From: Pomacea canaliculata
Taxonomy: Eukaryota; Mollusca; Gastropoda; Architaenioglossa; Ampullariidae
Length of the DNA stretch: 64,000 nt
Direction: 5' to 3'
Assembly (NCBI RefSeq): GCF_003073045.1
Contig: NC_037596.1
Span: 7,397,416 to 7,461,415 of the forward strand
Position 1 is the first letter of the stretch; every line of letters starts with the position of its first letter. The position numbers and the translations under genes are program-made. Under the pieces are notes generated by a model that worked only from the letters and a program-made list of their open reading frames with translations, was not told the origin of the DNA and made no database searches. Below are positions 51,101 through 63,741 of this stretch, one piece after another.

Positions 51101-51660
51101 GGAGAGTCTGGCAGAGAGGGAGGTCCGCCATTTTTGTAAGTGCTTCTGGGGGAAGAAAGGCCGTAACATAATAATGGGCGTTTACTGCGCTCCAGACAAG
51201 CGGATGCTCCAGGCAGACTTGATTAAGTCCATCAAGTAATTTTATCTGTTGGCAGAAGACATCAAATGTCCATTTAGGATGAGATCACTTGTCGAGGCTT
51301 AAGATCCATCTCCTGGTCGTAACCAATTTTACTGCACTTCGACCAGTGTTTGCTGTCTTTATAGTGGTTTGGGACCAACTGTGAGCTGATGGTGCGTGTG
51401 TGTGTGTGTGTGTGTTCTCTATGTGTGTGAAGGTGTTGTAAAATGTATAATAATAGTAACAATAACAATAATCATAAGTTGATTTATTTATCCAGTAATC
51501 AAAGGCCGGCTCAAAGCGCTCCAGCATACCAAACCAAACAAAACCAAAACAAACAAATACACCAAATACACCAAACAAAACGAAAACAAACAAAACAAAA
51601 CAAAGCAAAACAAAACAAAACAAACACTACTACTAATAATAATGGAAGTTGGTTTCAGAA
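48191..51660. other. Region with only weak exon-like signals
   Basis: A minus-strand segment at about 49256-49337 (acceptor TATAACCAG, then LRKENRDCHAQPQ and MSPLDLDMPDPQ) looks coding but is isolated. GC-rich sequence occurs at 48480-48700 and 50220-50560. CA/GT microsatellites occur near 50923-50942 and 51391-51413. An (AAAAC)n region occupies about 51530-51625. Confidence 0.35.
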
Positions 51661-52452
51661 GCAGGAGCTTATTCCTAGCTCCAGTAGTCTATCTACTCAT
51701 GTGCAAAGTTCTGCCCTTTTAAAGTTTCTACAAAAGTATCTGGTTCCTAACTTTCTCAGACAGAAATATCGTTTCATCCACAGAACTCTTGTTGGGACAT
51801 GACATTGTCATTGTAAGCTGAGCTTCCTGGAGATGGACACCGAGACCTTTCTGTTAGTGTGCACGAAGCTGTGAAAGCTCCACATCGACACTTTCTGGAG
51901 CATTGCACGGAAAGAATGCTGATGGACAGAGCTAAAATCTGAGCAATGGCAAGACAACACAGATGTGACAGTAGAAATAAAAGGAAGAAAAGTGGATCAG
52001 ACACAAAAATCAATCTAGGAACATATCAAATGGCATAACAGATGCACAGATAAATATTTAACATAAAACTTTACACAGGTCAACAGGCTAAGATAAAGAG
52101 TGACAGATAGTAGTTCCCCTCGTACCAGTTAGGGATGAGACATCATTCTTTCCATTATTACTTTTTTATATTATTTTTATTTTATTTTTATTTTTATTAT
52201 TAAAACATATCACACAGAGGGAGCATTACTACTTTGTTTTACTGAATTTCAATACAAACCAGGCAAATACTTCTCTGTCTCCCAGTGAAATTTAAGCACG
52301 ACCAGTGTCGTGACTATTTAATGCCCTCGCACGCAATGACACCAAAGGTTGCAACGAAGTCTCCATGACGATGACATTCTCCCCATGACGATGACAATTC
52401 CCTGAGGGTCATTGCCGTGTTTTGACAACATTAAATCTCAATATCCTCGCAG

Positions 52453-54103
52453 TATTATGGGGGCACCGTCACGTGACTTGTCACATTCATTGCCTGGTGC
52501 ACAATGGTCAGCTGCATACAAACATCGTGTGAAGCTGTCCTTTGTCCGGAGCAGCCCGCGAGAGATGCCAGCGTCTGGAACAATGAGAGCAGCCTGGCAA
52601 GACCATACTTTCCGAACTTTCGAGCAAGGAGATGAGAATTTTCGCAACAGTGTGTAACACAGTCTCAGGGATAAATACCATAGCTCCCTCAAATTTTGTA
52701 GAAGAAAGCTAACAGGTAAAATTTGGTCCAGAAGATGACACTAACAATAACTTAGCTCACGCCATTTAATTGAATTTGAAAACATTGTTTGACAGCTCAT
52801 CCATGATTAAAATACATGAAGCAATATCACTGGTTTCAATAAATAAATAAAAATAAAAGGTTCGTTGCAAGTTTCGAGCACTTCCCAACACTGTGAACTG
52901 TTTCACAGCATCAATGGCTCAACATCTCCCTCCAGATGTGTAGATGAAGCATCACACTCCTCCTACTCGGAAACAGAGCTGCCACAGTTCTATGCAGCAA
53001 CATCCAATACTCTCTTATCAAGACAGCTTTCTGCTTCAAAATTTATTTACAAGAAAAAGCGACTCAGTGAGGAAACTCACCCAGGAACTCAGTGTAAGCC
53101 AGCGAACTTATCTAACAAGCGGCAAATTAGTTTTATCAGCCAACAAGCTCGCTTTATCTTCTAACAAGCATGCACACCCAGCATGATCACCTTCTGTCTC
53201 CAGACACACATACAGCTATGGAATCAGAAATAAACAATTTTTACGACGAAGAAAATACCACCGGTTCGTTGAGTGTGTGGGGTAATGGTCACGTGACTGA
53301 TTTTATCGCCCGACATTTTGGGGCGAGATAATCGTGGAGATGATAAGGGCGAGTGTCTAAGTTTCCTTCCTTCCACGTGTTTACAGACAAACAAGAATAT
53401 GTTTGGCACTAGTGTGTTGTTGTGTACATTTTTATGGACTTCACATTTTTTTGCATTGATTCACATCAGAGCGTGGTCACATCAGAACTACTCGGTAGTA
53501 ACTCTCCACAAATGTTTCCAAATATTCAGGTTCGATTCAGAGCATACGAGAAACCATTGAACTCTGCTCACGTGCTTTGACTGTAACTACTCTACTATTG
53601 AAATTAAGCATTCTGTCTGTATTTAATCATGGTTTTTGACATACCTCACTCTCTCTTATGTTCATTCATCAAAACTATGACTATGTTACACAGTAGAAAT
53701 ATATTCAACTTTTTCAAAAGCATCACAACACTTTTTATCCAGCGTTGATCGTTATATTAATCTTGAGTTTCAAAGACTAATGTTTATTCAATGTGCCGAG
53801 CTTGTGAATTATAAAAAAAATCGTAGAAGGAAATACTTTTTGTGACTGCAGTAGAAAGCTATTTACGTGGAGCATCCTCCATCCCTGGACCCAGACGGCC
53901 TTTCAAGCACCGAGAAACACTTCCTGTTTCCGTCAGAAAGGTCGCAAGATGTGCCTACTCCAATTTTTCCAGAAGGAGTGGCTGACATGTCAAAGATGCC
54001 AGAGCCTGGCTTGTTCAGTTTCCACTTCAAAGTTTCCAAAGAAGAGAACAAGAAGTTCTTTCGGAAGATGGGTGGAGTGCGGAATGTCACATCGAAGAAG
54101 TAG
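52453..54103 (+). pseudogene. Three-exon unidentified gene interrupted by an in-frame TAA
   Basis: Exons 52453..52715, 52872..53093 and 53859..54103 join in consistent phase (G|TT, then T|CT) and end with TAG. Products include GAPSRDLSHSLPGAQWSAAY, VRSSPREMPASG, SSTSQHCELFHSINGS, SETELPQFYAATSN, EHPPSLDPDGLSSTEKHF and GLFSFHFKVSKEENKKFF. They are Ser/Pro-rich and probably disordered, with a conserved-looking C-terminus. The first exon carries TAA at 52655-52657 in the frame used by the later exons, so it is a pseudogene, a miscalled base, or the exon ends earlier. An upstream coding-like block (51662-51799, ..LLKFLQKYLVPNFLRQKYRF..) also hits a stop before a good donor. Family not recognised. 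Confidence 0.4.
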
Positions 54104-57100
54104 AATAGTGTCTTACTTATTGGATATGGGTGAACGATTGAAAAAAAAAAACAACAGAGACTGGGGAGAAGTAGGATGAGCTTAAAGTTGTAATGATTGA
54201 AGAAAGGTTTGAAAAGTGATCGACGAGCAACCTAAAGTTCTCAGGAAGGAGCCACTCAGTATGGATTAGAAAAAGATCAATCAAGAGCATTTGAACACAA
54301 AGGTCTCAGGAAGGGGTCACTCAGCATCTGTGGATGGACGTATCCATGGATGTCTGCATGCTGACATCGTGACAGACGCCAGGGTTTTACTTTTGTTGTA
54401 TTTGGTATCGAGCTGGTAGGAGTCAGAGTTTAACCTTTTTTCTTGTTTTAATCTCTTGATTTTTTCCTTTCCACTTCATTTTCTTCTGCTATGGAGCGAG
54501 AGGAGCACCAGATCCCACTTTTTTCTTGTCTTTTTTTTTTTAATTTGTCGAGCTCTTCCCCGTTACGTAAACCTGAGAGGGTTCACATCTTTATCGACAA
54601 GAATTCAGCTGCGACACCAACCAGATTGATGATGATTATGAAGCTAGAATTTCAAGTCCTTCAAAGATCTTAGGGATTGGAGAGTGGGGTGGAGACCGAG
54701 CGAGAGTAGTGGGTGGGGTGGCGAGATTGCTTGCACCCGTTAACATTCTCTTGGGGTTGTTTTTTTCCTCGGAAACCACTGCCACTTGATCATCTGTCAT
54801 CGGAAGGTTCTATCTCCCCGCCACCACCACCACCAGCACCACCAGCACCACCACGCATGTCAGTTTTGCTGATGACGAGGTTGCAGACGTTGCACAATCA
54901 GCGTGCAACATGGAGTGCTTCCAAGACGAGGCTCGTCACCGTTTCTACTCCGATTACTTCCTTCCGTTTCCACTCCTTCACTCATTTTTTTTTCTTATAT
55001 CGCTGCCACGCAGGCAAAAACGCGATTGAACAAAATGTCGATCGAATTAGGATAATGACCATCAAGTTACTAGCAGTTAAATATTGCATGTTAGGGTAGG
55101 TTTGTGAAGAAGGAGGGTGGATGAAGGGTAGGATGATAGGAGATGGTGGGTGAGGTGGGGTTGGAGAGGGGAGGCTAATGAAGGATTTAGCCGATCCGCT
55201 TGACCCGAAATTCTGGAACGTCGCCTTCCTGAGACATCAAAAGAACACCGGAAGTAAAATTTCCCTTCTCGATCCGGTGACCGGGTGTGACGTCACAGTG
55301 CTTAGAAGAGGGTGGAGAGGAGGGATGGGAAGCGGTGTCACGTGGTAGTCACATATCGTGATGACTGGCAGTGACTTGATTCCACAAACTCAAGCAAGTG
55401 ATGGTCGTCCTCTTCACAACGTCACATCAACGGCAAACAACGAAAGAAGATAACGACAACAACGAGGAAGATAATGACGGTGATGATTATCCCAACAGCT
55501 CCACTCATAACGGGATAAAAAAAATCAAATGTCGTCCTCTAATTATTATTGGTCGTGTTAGAGGTCGCACTTTTTTAGGACCATTTTTTTTTCGAGGGTG
55601 ATGCTCATCTCTTCTTTGTTGCCTTACGTTCCCAACGACTGCAGGGAAGATGGGGAATAGGAGGAGACCACAGACAGGAACATCAGACCTGCCATGGCAA
55701 CAGACCCACAGGCTGCTGGAATCGCCAGTGGCTAGCCGGCCAATTAGATTCCAACGGCTAAAAAAAAATGGTGGACTGATATAAAGAGTTCGGTTAAAAC
55801 AAGCGGTCGATGGTTCCGAGTGCAGCAAGAACACACCACAGCTTGACAGACAAGAAAGAAAGGCTGAGAGAATAAAGGAGACGGCAGACAAACTAAATAA
55901 ATAAGTAGCCTCAGATAACTCCTGAAATCCAAGAATGTGAAACTAGCCGACATCTTTTATCACCTCCATAATAACATTGTAGTTTCTATACAAGGGTTAC
56001 GGTTACATCCACTCTCTCTCTCAGACCCAAGTTTGTTTGTTTTTTTTTTTTTTTGTTGTTTTTTTTTACACAAACTCTCTTGTTCAAATAAGGAAACTTA
56101 CAGCAACTAGTTTACACGCATATCTGTCACGAGTGCACACGCACGCACACACACACACAGGGCCAAGTCCGTTCTCAGACGGTATGATGGATGGGTTCTG
56201 TTGATGATTCAGTTAGAGGAAACATTAATGGAAGAGTTCTAGCTGCAGGAAGTTATCGGCGAAAACATGCTGTGAATGCATCACTGTCAGGATGAACAAT
56301 GAATAATCACAGACGTGGTGAGGTCATCTTTCTACATCTTCTTGGCCTTGTCCGAGCGTGTGACAGTCCACGACGACGACTGGCGAGATGTTAACTCCTG
56401 TAACAGGCTGCCTCTCTTTGAGTGAACTAAACATGATATGGAAGAGAGGAAACATGAACCTGGCATAGGCATCTCTGTATTCCACAGACAAAGTATCTGT
56501 GCACACACACACAGAGACACACACAGAGAATGCATATAGACATCAAACTCACTGACATACATGCTGAAGCATAAATGCAAACAAGAACGCAGACCACGTG
56601 CTGTAAGATCGTGAAGCAGATCACACACAAACAAAGACTAATTAGAAGGAGGTGTTAAGGTCTGGACAAAGAGATGAAGTAATATTCAAACACGCATACA
56701 CGCACACGAGCGCGCGCGCGCACACACACACACCTGTGTTGACCGTTGGCGTCTCGTTTCTAATTGTGATGCTGGTGACGTGACACGTTCTCCCATGAAA
56801 AAGCTTTCACATGCAGACAGTCTGAATTGCTGATTGGGAGAAACCTTAATAATATCAAAAAAACAAAACACGGATCACAACGCACGCACTGACAGTCGCC
56901 ATAAAGGGAGGCGACCCAGAGCGTGACGCAAGCAATGGAGGAGGACCCGGGGACAAATCCACAGCGAACAGGTTAAAGATGGTTCTCTCTGCTGTGTACT
57001 CTTGAGATTGAGGCCAGGACTTCGTTATCTCGGGAGACACGGAGATTCACAAAGAGAGGCTATCCAAACAACAGGAAGTGGGGAACCGGACTGCGTGACG

Positions 57101-57919
57101 TCCAAGTGTGGGAAGTGGTTGTGTCCCTTGGGTCAACGTTGACCAGTTAGTCTGAATGACGCTAAGCTACCCTCCCCCTCTCTCTCTCTCCGCTTCTTTT
57201 CTCTGTCATTACTGCTACAAACTGACCATTTGTATGCTACTGTATGCAGGACACATGCCAAGTTCTTACTGTGATGTACAAAGCTTTGTACACTAAAATA
57301 CTTTTATACAGTTTAGCGACAATAATAGATATTTAGTTCAGGGCAAACCAACATGGTTAATTGTTTTATAGAGATAAAATTTAATGTTTTTGTTGTCTAT
57401 TTAAAAAAAAAACTCTTTTCAGTTTATTTTTCTCACATGGAAATAAATAAAGTTCTAGTCCAATTCACATACAACTAAAAATTCTGTTTATGTACAAACA
57501 TTTCTGTAACATCCAAGCGCAAGAAATGTTGAACATTATGTACAGTGTATGTATTGTCTTCATGAATAAAACTCCAGTAACGATAAGGAAGAAAAAAAGA
57601 GAATTATTATTATTATCCTGAGAATCACAAGGAGAAACACTTATCTTAAAAGTAAAGACCGACAAAGGAGTAGTGTATTTCATCACACACGTGCTCTTTC
57701 ATGAAATATTTCTAATCGGGTAAGTCTCGTTTGGTATGCCTCTAGTGATTCCATGATATAAATATATAAATCGGAAAAAAAGCCACACATCTTTTAGAAA
57801 TTAGGAATAGGGTGCTGAAGATTTAAGTCGGAGACAAGTTTTATTTTGGGAAAGCAGTGCACATTTTCTCTTCCTCGCTGATTTACCGCATCCATCTCCG
57901 TTAAGAGGACAGACAACGC
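54104..57919. other. Non-coding region with repeats
   Basis: Contents: a GC-rich (CAC)n patch (54818-54850), a third exact CRE TGACGTCA at 55288-55295, T-rich and CA-rich tracts (56038-56064, 56144-56158, 56712-56732), and a pyrimidine stretch near 57174-57192. No exon with matching splice sites was seen. Confidence 0.45.
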
Positions 57920-58012
57920 TACCTGGCGAAGCATGGATATCGAACCGGCCAGCATGCACTTCTCCTGGTGGCTATGCCGTGCTCTAACTACTCGGCTATC
58001 TGCTAACCATAT
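57920..58012 (-). mobile_element. tRNA-derived SINE head
   Basis: On the minus strand an A-box-like TAGCCGAGTAGTTAGAGCA (58-57.98 kb) is followed by GGTTCGATATCC (57946-57935), a B-box. The order and roughly 35-bp spacing match an internal RNA polymerase III promoter of a tRNA gene. The arms do not fold into a complete tRNA, so a SINE or tRNA pseudogene is the better call. The tail, towards lower coordinates, could not be delimited. Confidence 0.6.
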
Positions 58013-58129
58013 CTGTGACTATGGCAGGTTTGAGACCTCGATGCAACTTTTCTATCTTTCCAGTTTTTTGTGCCTCGATAACATAAATATGTCTTTGATT
58101 TCACACACACACACACACACTCACATACA

Positions 58130-58553
58130 CACAGACAAACTATTCAATCGCCTCTTTAGGTCTATATTCACACCCTCCGGGAAAGAAAACTTTGGTAAAC
58201 CTAAAGTTTTTCATGCATTGCGCAATCCCGATGAAGCATTCCTCATCGCTAAGCAAGTAATCAGGTACGTGTATCAGTCTTACCTTGACTTCAACCTGCT
58301 TCACACAGGCAGTGAGGCCTTCCCCGAGCTGCTGCCAGGTCTGTTTGAAAAAACCTTGAGCGCAGGTGTACTAGTGCCAGTCGGGCTGGATGAGAAAGCC
58401 AGGAAATCTGCAAGGCGCGAGAGTTCGCGAGGTGTTGCACGGAGAGTACTTCTAACTTCAGTTGGTTTTTTTCCTCAGGTGAGAAAGTTCTTTTGCGTTC
58501 CAGTGAGGTTGCGTTCCAAGATCGCGGTGTTTCGCCTGCTGGCAGACTGCTGA
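58130..58553 (+). other. Long open frame next to a CA repeat, doubtful coding
   Basis: Downstream of a (CA)n tract (58105-58120) a frame stays open to TGA at 58553 (..KPKVFHALRNPDEAFLIAKQVIRYVYQSYLDFNLL.. written here only in part: KVFHALRNPDEAF, LIAKQVIRYVYQ). The composition is plausible for protein, but there is no start, splice or family evidence. The 3' half is Arg/Ser-rich and may be chance. Confidence 0.2.
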
Positions 58554-58596
58554 TGAGTCAGGTAAATGACCTGGACTAGTGTGTCACCGAAGTGGA

Positions 58597-58665
58597 CGGC
58601 GCGAGGAAGTAGAAGAACTGCACGGCGCGAGGACGTAGATGAACTGCACGGCGCGAGGACGTAGT
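58597..58665. repeat. 26-bp GC-rich tandem repeat, 2.7 copies
   Basis: CGGCGCGAGGA.GTAGA..AACTGCA repeats at 58597, 58623 and 58649, with only a few substitutions. It sits in a CpG-rich zone (58.3-59.0 kb) that may be a promoter or an unmethylated island. Confidence 0.85.
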
Positions 58666-58669
58666 CGCA

Positions 58670-60844
58670 GCCTCTGGACGCGCGTGGCTTGCGGCAAGTT
58701 GTCGGTCCACACTGTGCAGCCCGAGTCTAGATGCCTGTGAGTTTTTATACCCCTCCTCAGCCCCACCACATCACACACACACACATCCAACCCTGATTTC
58801 CACCCGCACGTGCGCGCTTGATAAGGCGCAGCCTCCGTGATTCGATCTCAAGGATGCTCTTGGCAGCACGCGAAGCCGACGCGCACGCGCAAATGCGCTT
58901 TAGCTGTGCGGTGGCTAAAACCTGAGTTTTCAATTTGCGCGCGAGCGGGAGGGAGAGTCATCGGGCTCGAGCATCTTGGGCCGTGTGCACGGAGAGCCGC
59001 TAAGCCGCTGGCTGGCTAAAAGTTAGCTGTCAGCTAAGACTTTCTTAAAGCTCTGAAGGTGAGTGCTAAAAGCTGGCCTTCCAGCTAGGTCTAGCGACAC
59101 AACGTGCACTCGGACCCAAACATTTTTTTTTTTTCTCTCTGCTCAAGCTCAAAGATCGGTAAATACTTTTAAGACCTAAGCTGAGTAGTAAGCCGAGGGA
59201 TTTTTTTTTCCCTTGTTCTTTGCCGTGTTACACATTTCTCTGAGATACACATACAAGTCTCGGAACACAACACATTTTCATAGTTATTACATGAAATATT
59301 GACTCGATATTTCTTTTCTTGAATGCAAGTAATAATTGTCGTTACAGTATGTTTGATATTCAGCCGGCTAAGGCAGCTTTATATAGTTTGTTAAAAACAT
59401 TAATTACTTGTGAACAACTATAACTACTAAGAGTATAGGAAGACAAGCTACTAGCAGCACTATCAGACAGTAGCTTGACAATTGTCATAGCTTGGGAACG
59501 ACTATAGCCACTAGCAGCAAAGAAGAAAACAGCTGTGGGTTTGATAGGTTTTTAATAGCTTGTAAACATCTTTAGCTACCAGCAGTGCAATAGAAAACAA
59601 GAGCAGGGTACTCGAATAAGAGAGTTGCCAAAATTCTCCTGCTTCCATCTACTCTGCCAAAATGTCTCCCATTAACAATAATGGTCGTAGGCTTTGCTCA
59701 ACAAGAGGAGAGAGAGAGACAGTAGGAGAGAGAGAGAGCAAGGAGAGACAGAGTGAAAGAGGGCGAGAGAGACGGAGAGAGGAGAAGAGAGAAGAAATGC
59801 TGTGTGAAACGCCTCCCAGCTTTTCAGTGATATTAATCAGCTCCAAACATTTACGATTTCTGCTACTAGTGTCAGCAGTTAAAACTTTGGCCGAATGAAA
59901 GATCTCGTAAGTCTGTTGTCCGCTGTAAATAAGGCGATTTCCTTGAAAATTAAAATTATTAAATAAATAAATGAAACTATAACGAGTACTCTTTCAAAGA
60001 AGGTGGCAGTGCGTGAGCTCGAACTCACGGTTGAAATACTGAAAGAAGACGGGATTGAGGTATCTGCTTACAGTCACATAAGACTCTGGATATGTCAGAA
60101 TGATGGAATGCAGAAATTCTTGGTTTCCGGTCAACTCGAGGATGTACATTCAGAGATTGTGGCTTTTTGGAATGGCAGTGTCGTGTTAGTATACCTGTGA
60201 GTCTATATATCTACATGTTTGTCTTGTGAAAATTCAGTTTCTTAAAGTTTTTTTTGTGTGAGAATTCTCAGACTTTCCTCCGATGTAAATTACAAATGAG
60301 TAGATCACCTCAGGCTTTAGAGATCATGTGACATTGATCGTAAAAAAGGGGGTGATTGTTGCCCTTATCCTCCCAGATGAGTTTCAGATGAGATTTAAAG
60401 GTTTTGAGTCATTGATCCTGCTGGTGGTGGTGGGCAGGAGAGGTGTGTGTTGGAGGGACAAGGCTTGAGAGGTGATTGGTGCTGCTTGCTTGCTGGTCTC
60501 ATGGCGGCTCGGAGTTCTCGAGGACAAAATCAATTCTGCAGATTCGAAATTTGAGGCGAACCCTCCATCATGCGCCTGCAAGTATTTCAGAGAAAGCTCA
60601 GTCCTGTAGAACACAGGCAACATACACATGACTCAGAGTGCGAAACACGTATTTGTGTAAAACACGAACATATTTCCACACTTACAATAAAAAAATACTT
60701 TAATAACATAAATACCTACACACATAAAACACATATGTATCACTCTCTCACTCACACACACACACTGACAGAGAGAATGAAGATGATTTGTGAATGGAAG
60801 ACTTCGCCCCAAAGTTATGATGAAATGAGAAGATGTTAGCTATT
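58670..60844. other. CpG-rich zone followed by repeats
   Basis: Sequence rich in CG up to about 59000 (GCACGTGCGCGC, GACGCGCACGCGC) suggests a promoter or methylation-free island, but no attached gene was found. A GA-rich tract runs 59703-59795. A coding-like segment at 60003-60200 (VRELELTVEILKEDGIE) has no supported splice partners. Confidence 0.35.
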
Positions 60845-61042
60845 GTCTTTATGATGAAGTGCACAAAGACAGCGCTGTCGACAAGTTCAAACGAAGGCTG
60901 ATTGCGAATCTCGACAACCGACAGACAACCCGTCGAGATGCTGAAAGTTTTCAAATCCTTTTTATGCGCGCGCTCCCAGATTCTGCACCAAGACTCACCG
61001 ACGCTCACCTCCACTTTCGCTCCCTTCAACTGAGAGCTTAAA
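60845..61042 (+). CDS. Exon-like segment, unidentified
   Basis: After a possible acceptor (GATGTTAG) a frame reads YCLYDEVHKDSAVDKFKRR, then RQTTRRDAESFQILFMRA, and stops at TAA near 61041. Its codons are richer in G/C at third positions than the surroundings, which suggests a real or recently real coding exon. No family recognised and no partner exons found. Confidence 0.3.
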
Positions 61043-63741
61043 CGTCCTATGGGGTACAAATTTATTTTTAAAAACGAGATAATACTTCCAAAAATCTGGG
61101 TGAATACCTGTCTTTCCGTTTTCGAGATACACACTTACAACTATCGCGATGCACAAAAGGTCAAGACTTACTTGTACGTGTGTACACCCACTCACCTAAT
61201 TGACATATGTTCCCAGTTTCCTTTGATGATTGAAACCCTGACAGCATAAATATATTCTGTAAATCCTAATCTTTCTGATGATCTCTTTCTGTGCAAGATA
61301 ATATTTGCACCCTACTACGCTTTTAAATGACTTTACGATGAACACATTATAATTTTCTTCCCATGAATATTCTCCTCATCAGATCAATGTATTAATTTTA
61401 CTGGGAAACCCCCGAAAATGCAAGCAGGCATAACAATTTGTCCCAGTTCTAAAACGCGAAAACTGAGAGGTTTACCAAAGGAAGGGAGGTAACAAGTACG
61501 AACTTGTCGTTTAAAAGTGCTTATCTCCCTTTTTCTAAGGTGTGTTTTGCATTGAAAAGGTTGTATTATGTATTTATTCTATTTCATTAATTACGCACTT
61601 ACATTCGGTTAAATTGCTACAGACACTTAATTTACACTCATGTTTGTTGTTCTATTCGTTCTGTGCACCAAGGTAGTTAGGAAGAAACAAATGAAGTGTC
61701 TGTCATTTTTTCTTCTTTCCCTTTCATTGACTTGGTCATAATGGTGTGTGTTTGTGTGGGGGGGGGGGAATGGAGTAGCAACGATCAAAAGCTATTCATG
61801 TCGAAGTCCGAAGTGCCAGGATAAAAAAAAAAAAATTAATAATTACAATATCCGTCATCGACGAGCAGATAACTCAAGCCATCACTGTAGTAGTGTCCCT
61901 TTGACCAAGCGAGGACATGGTCACATGTGTATTGTCACGAAAGCAATAGCGTCTACAGAGAATATTATAATAAACCATATTAACAGTGTTTTAGTCTCTC
62001 TTGGAGCAAAGCTAAAAAAGTCGTCACTGCTCAGAACAGCTTTCTTTCCCCTAAAAGAATGCTGGGGGTCGACAGACGCCATTTATTACAACTCTGCTGT
62101 TTAAACCGTGAGTAAAAAGGAGCTTATGAACACTCAGTCCGTAACGAGCAGCAACAGTAATGGCCTATAACTTCTAAAGTTTTTAAAAGAGTTAACCATC
62201 ATTTTTATTCACGGAGGCAATGATGACAGCTTGTACTGACTGTTCTTATAAAGGGGCGAACTGTAAACACATTACAGTCCGCTTTTCGAGAAATCAGAGA
62301 TAAGCCATTGTACTATTTCGGATTTATCACAGGGAACATACAGGGTAAAGCACGGGTAATATTCAATCAGTTTGACTAAACTAGTAGTCCATTTATATTA
62401 TCATTGGCATTCTAAATGTTTGGCATCAACAAAGTAAACCTAAAGAAATTTTATTATTAATTATTTCTACAAGGACTGTTAACCTACTTAAGAGTTCGGG
62501 ATTTACCGATTATCTAATTTCTTGGCATAATCCTTGGCACAACTATTTTTAGTACTAAAGACTGTTACGAAAACTTAGTTAATGGAGAGACACATCTATC
62601 TGTGCTGACATCGGAGTAAATAAGAAGGAGTTAAGTTTAAGTTCTGAGATGCTGACTTCTGAAGGTCATTACTGTTTGAAAGCGATACCACGTGACTTCC
62701 AACTTTGCTCGCCCAGCATATGTTTTTTTAATTTTCATCAGACAAGGAAGTGAAAGGTCCACTCTGGTCAGGGTATTTACGTGTCTCTAACAAGCGCCTT
62801 GTCTGGTAAGTTACTCGCATATTTTCGCATATTTACTCAAATATTTTTTCAGGTCACAGATGAAACATTCTTATTTAATACGAGGACTGAGTCATTAGAT
62901 GGAAAGTAGGATTCTAGCGATTATTCATGCTTTCTGAGAAATAGGGGTACATGGACTATCCCCTTACCTCGCTGACTAGACTGCTGATAATGATACATGA
63001 TATCGCGTTAACGACGAAAAAGCTTGTATTCGTGTCAGTCTCTGATTATAAAATGAGTACAATATTATTTTTAATTAGTCGAATGTAATTATTACACCTT
63101 TTTACTTCTATTCTTAATTGTTTTTGTGCTTTTGTTACCTTTATTGATTATCTGTCCTAGTAATTAAGTGCGTTTGTGAATTATTACCGATAGCATGAGT
63201 TTTTGTATTTGTGTTTTTATTATTGGTTAATCAGCGCAAGGAGTGAAGTCTGTTTGAGTGTGATGCCATGTAATATACATATCCGTAAGGAATTTTCATT
63301 TAGTTTTTCATTTAATAATAGAGGACGTCTGAGGAACTGTTACTGATTAGAGTATTTATTTCCGCGTTTAAGAAAATATTCTTCCAAAAATATCAGATGC
63401 AATCACAAATATTTCTTTCCTAAACTTTCTTGGGTTGACAACCGTATCTACTCAAGCCTCGACCTTGTGTAATATACCAAAGATTTATTTTGTATAAAAA
63501 TCTAGAAAAATTGACGAGTATCTCAATTACTTGATAAGGCCATTTGGAGCTGCTGTTACAGGTATTTCTCATCAAAGTATTTTTTACAAAATTACAAACT
63601 GTTGTATACATGCATTTATAAGGTTCACCCAGTACAAACATTCAAAAACATACACACACTAATTTAAGCGCACGCATCAAAACGACTGGCATTAACCGAT
63701 TTTTCTGTGCTGTTTTAGGCGCACATTCCAGACTCCCACAG
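61043..63741. other. Non-coding region upstream of the last gene
   Basis: AT-rich sequence without supported exons, probably intergenic plus the 5' intron of the gene starting at 63782. It holds a G homopolymer (about 61759-61768), an inverted repeat at 61481-61534 and A/T-rich runs. Confidence 0.45.
61481..61534. repeat. Imperfect inverted repeat with GGGAGGTAAC / TTATCTCCC arms
   Basis: The left arm GAAGGGAGGTAACAAGT and right arm AGTGCTTATCTCCCTTT pair with a few mismatches around a loop that itself contains the near-palindrome ACAAGTACGAACTTGT. The size and arms fit a remnant of a miniature inverted-repeat element. Confidence 0.5.

Noticed and set aside
53490..53560. B-box-like GGTTCGATTCA near 53530
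   Set aside because: No A-box at the right distance and no cloverleaf.
53949..54179. Alternative 76-codon frame over the last exon at 53.86-54.1 kb
   Set aside because: Its residues are Cys/Arg/Lys-rich and unlike the joined upstream exons. The frame ending VTSKK agrees in phase with the donor at 53093.
60003..60075. tRNA-like T-arm on the minus strand (GTGAGTTCGAGCTCAC)
   Set aside because: No A-box or acceptor-stem partner upstream, and the plus strand looks more like coding sequence. Not called as a tRNA.
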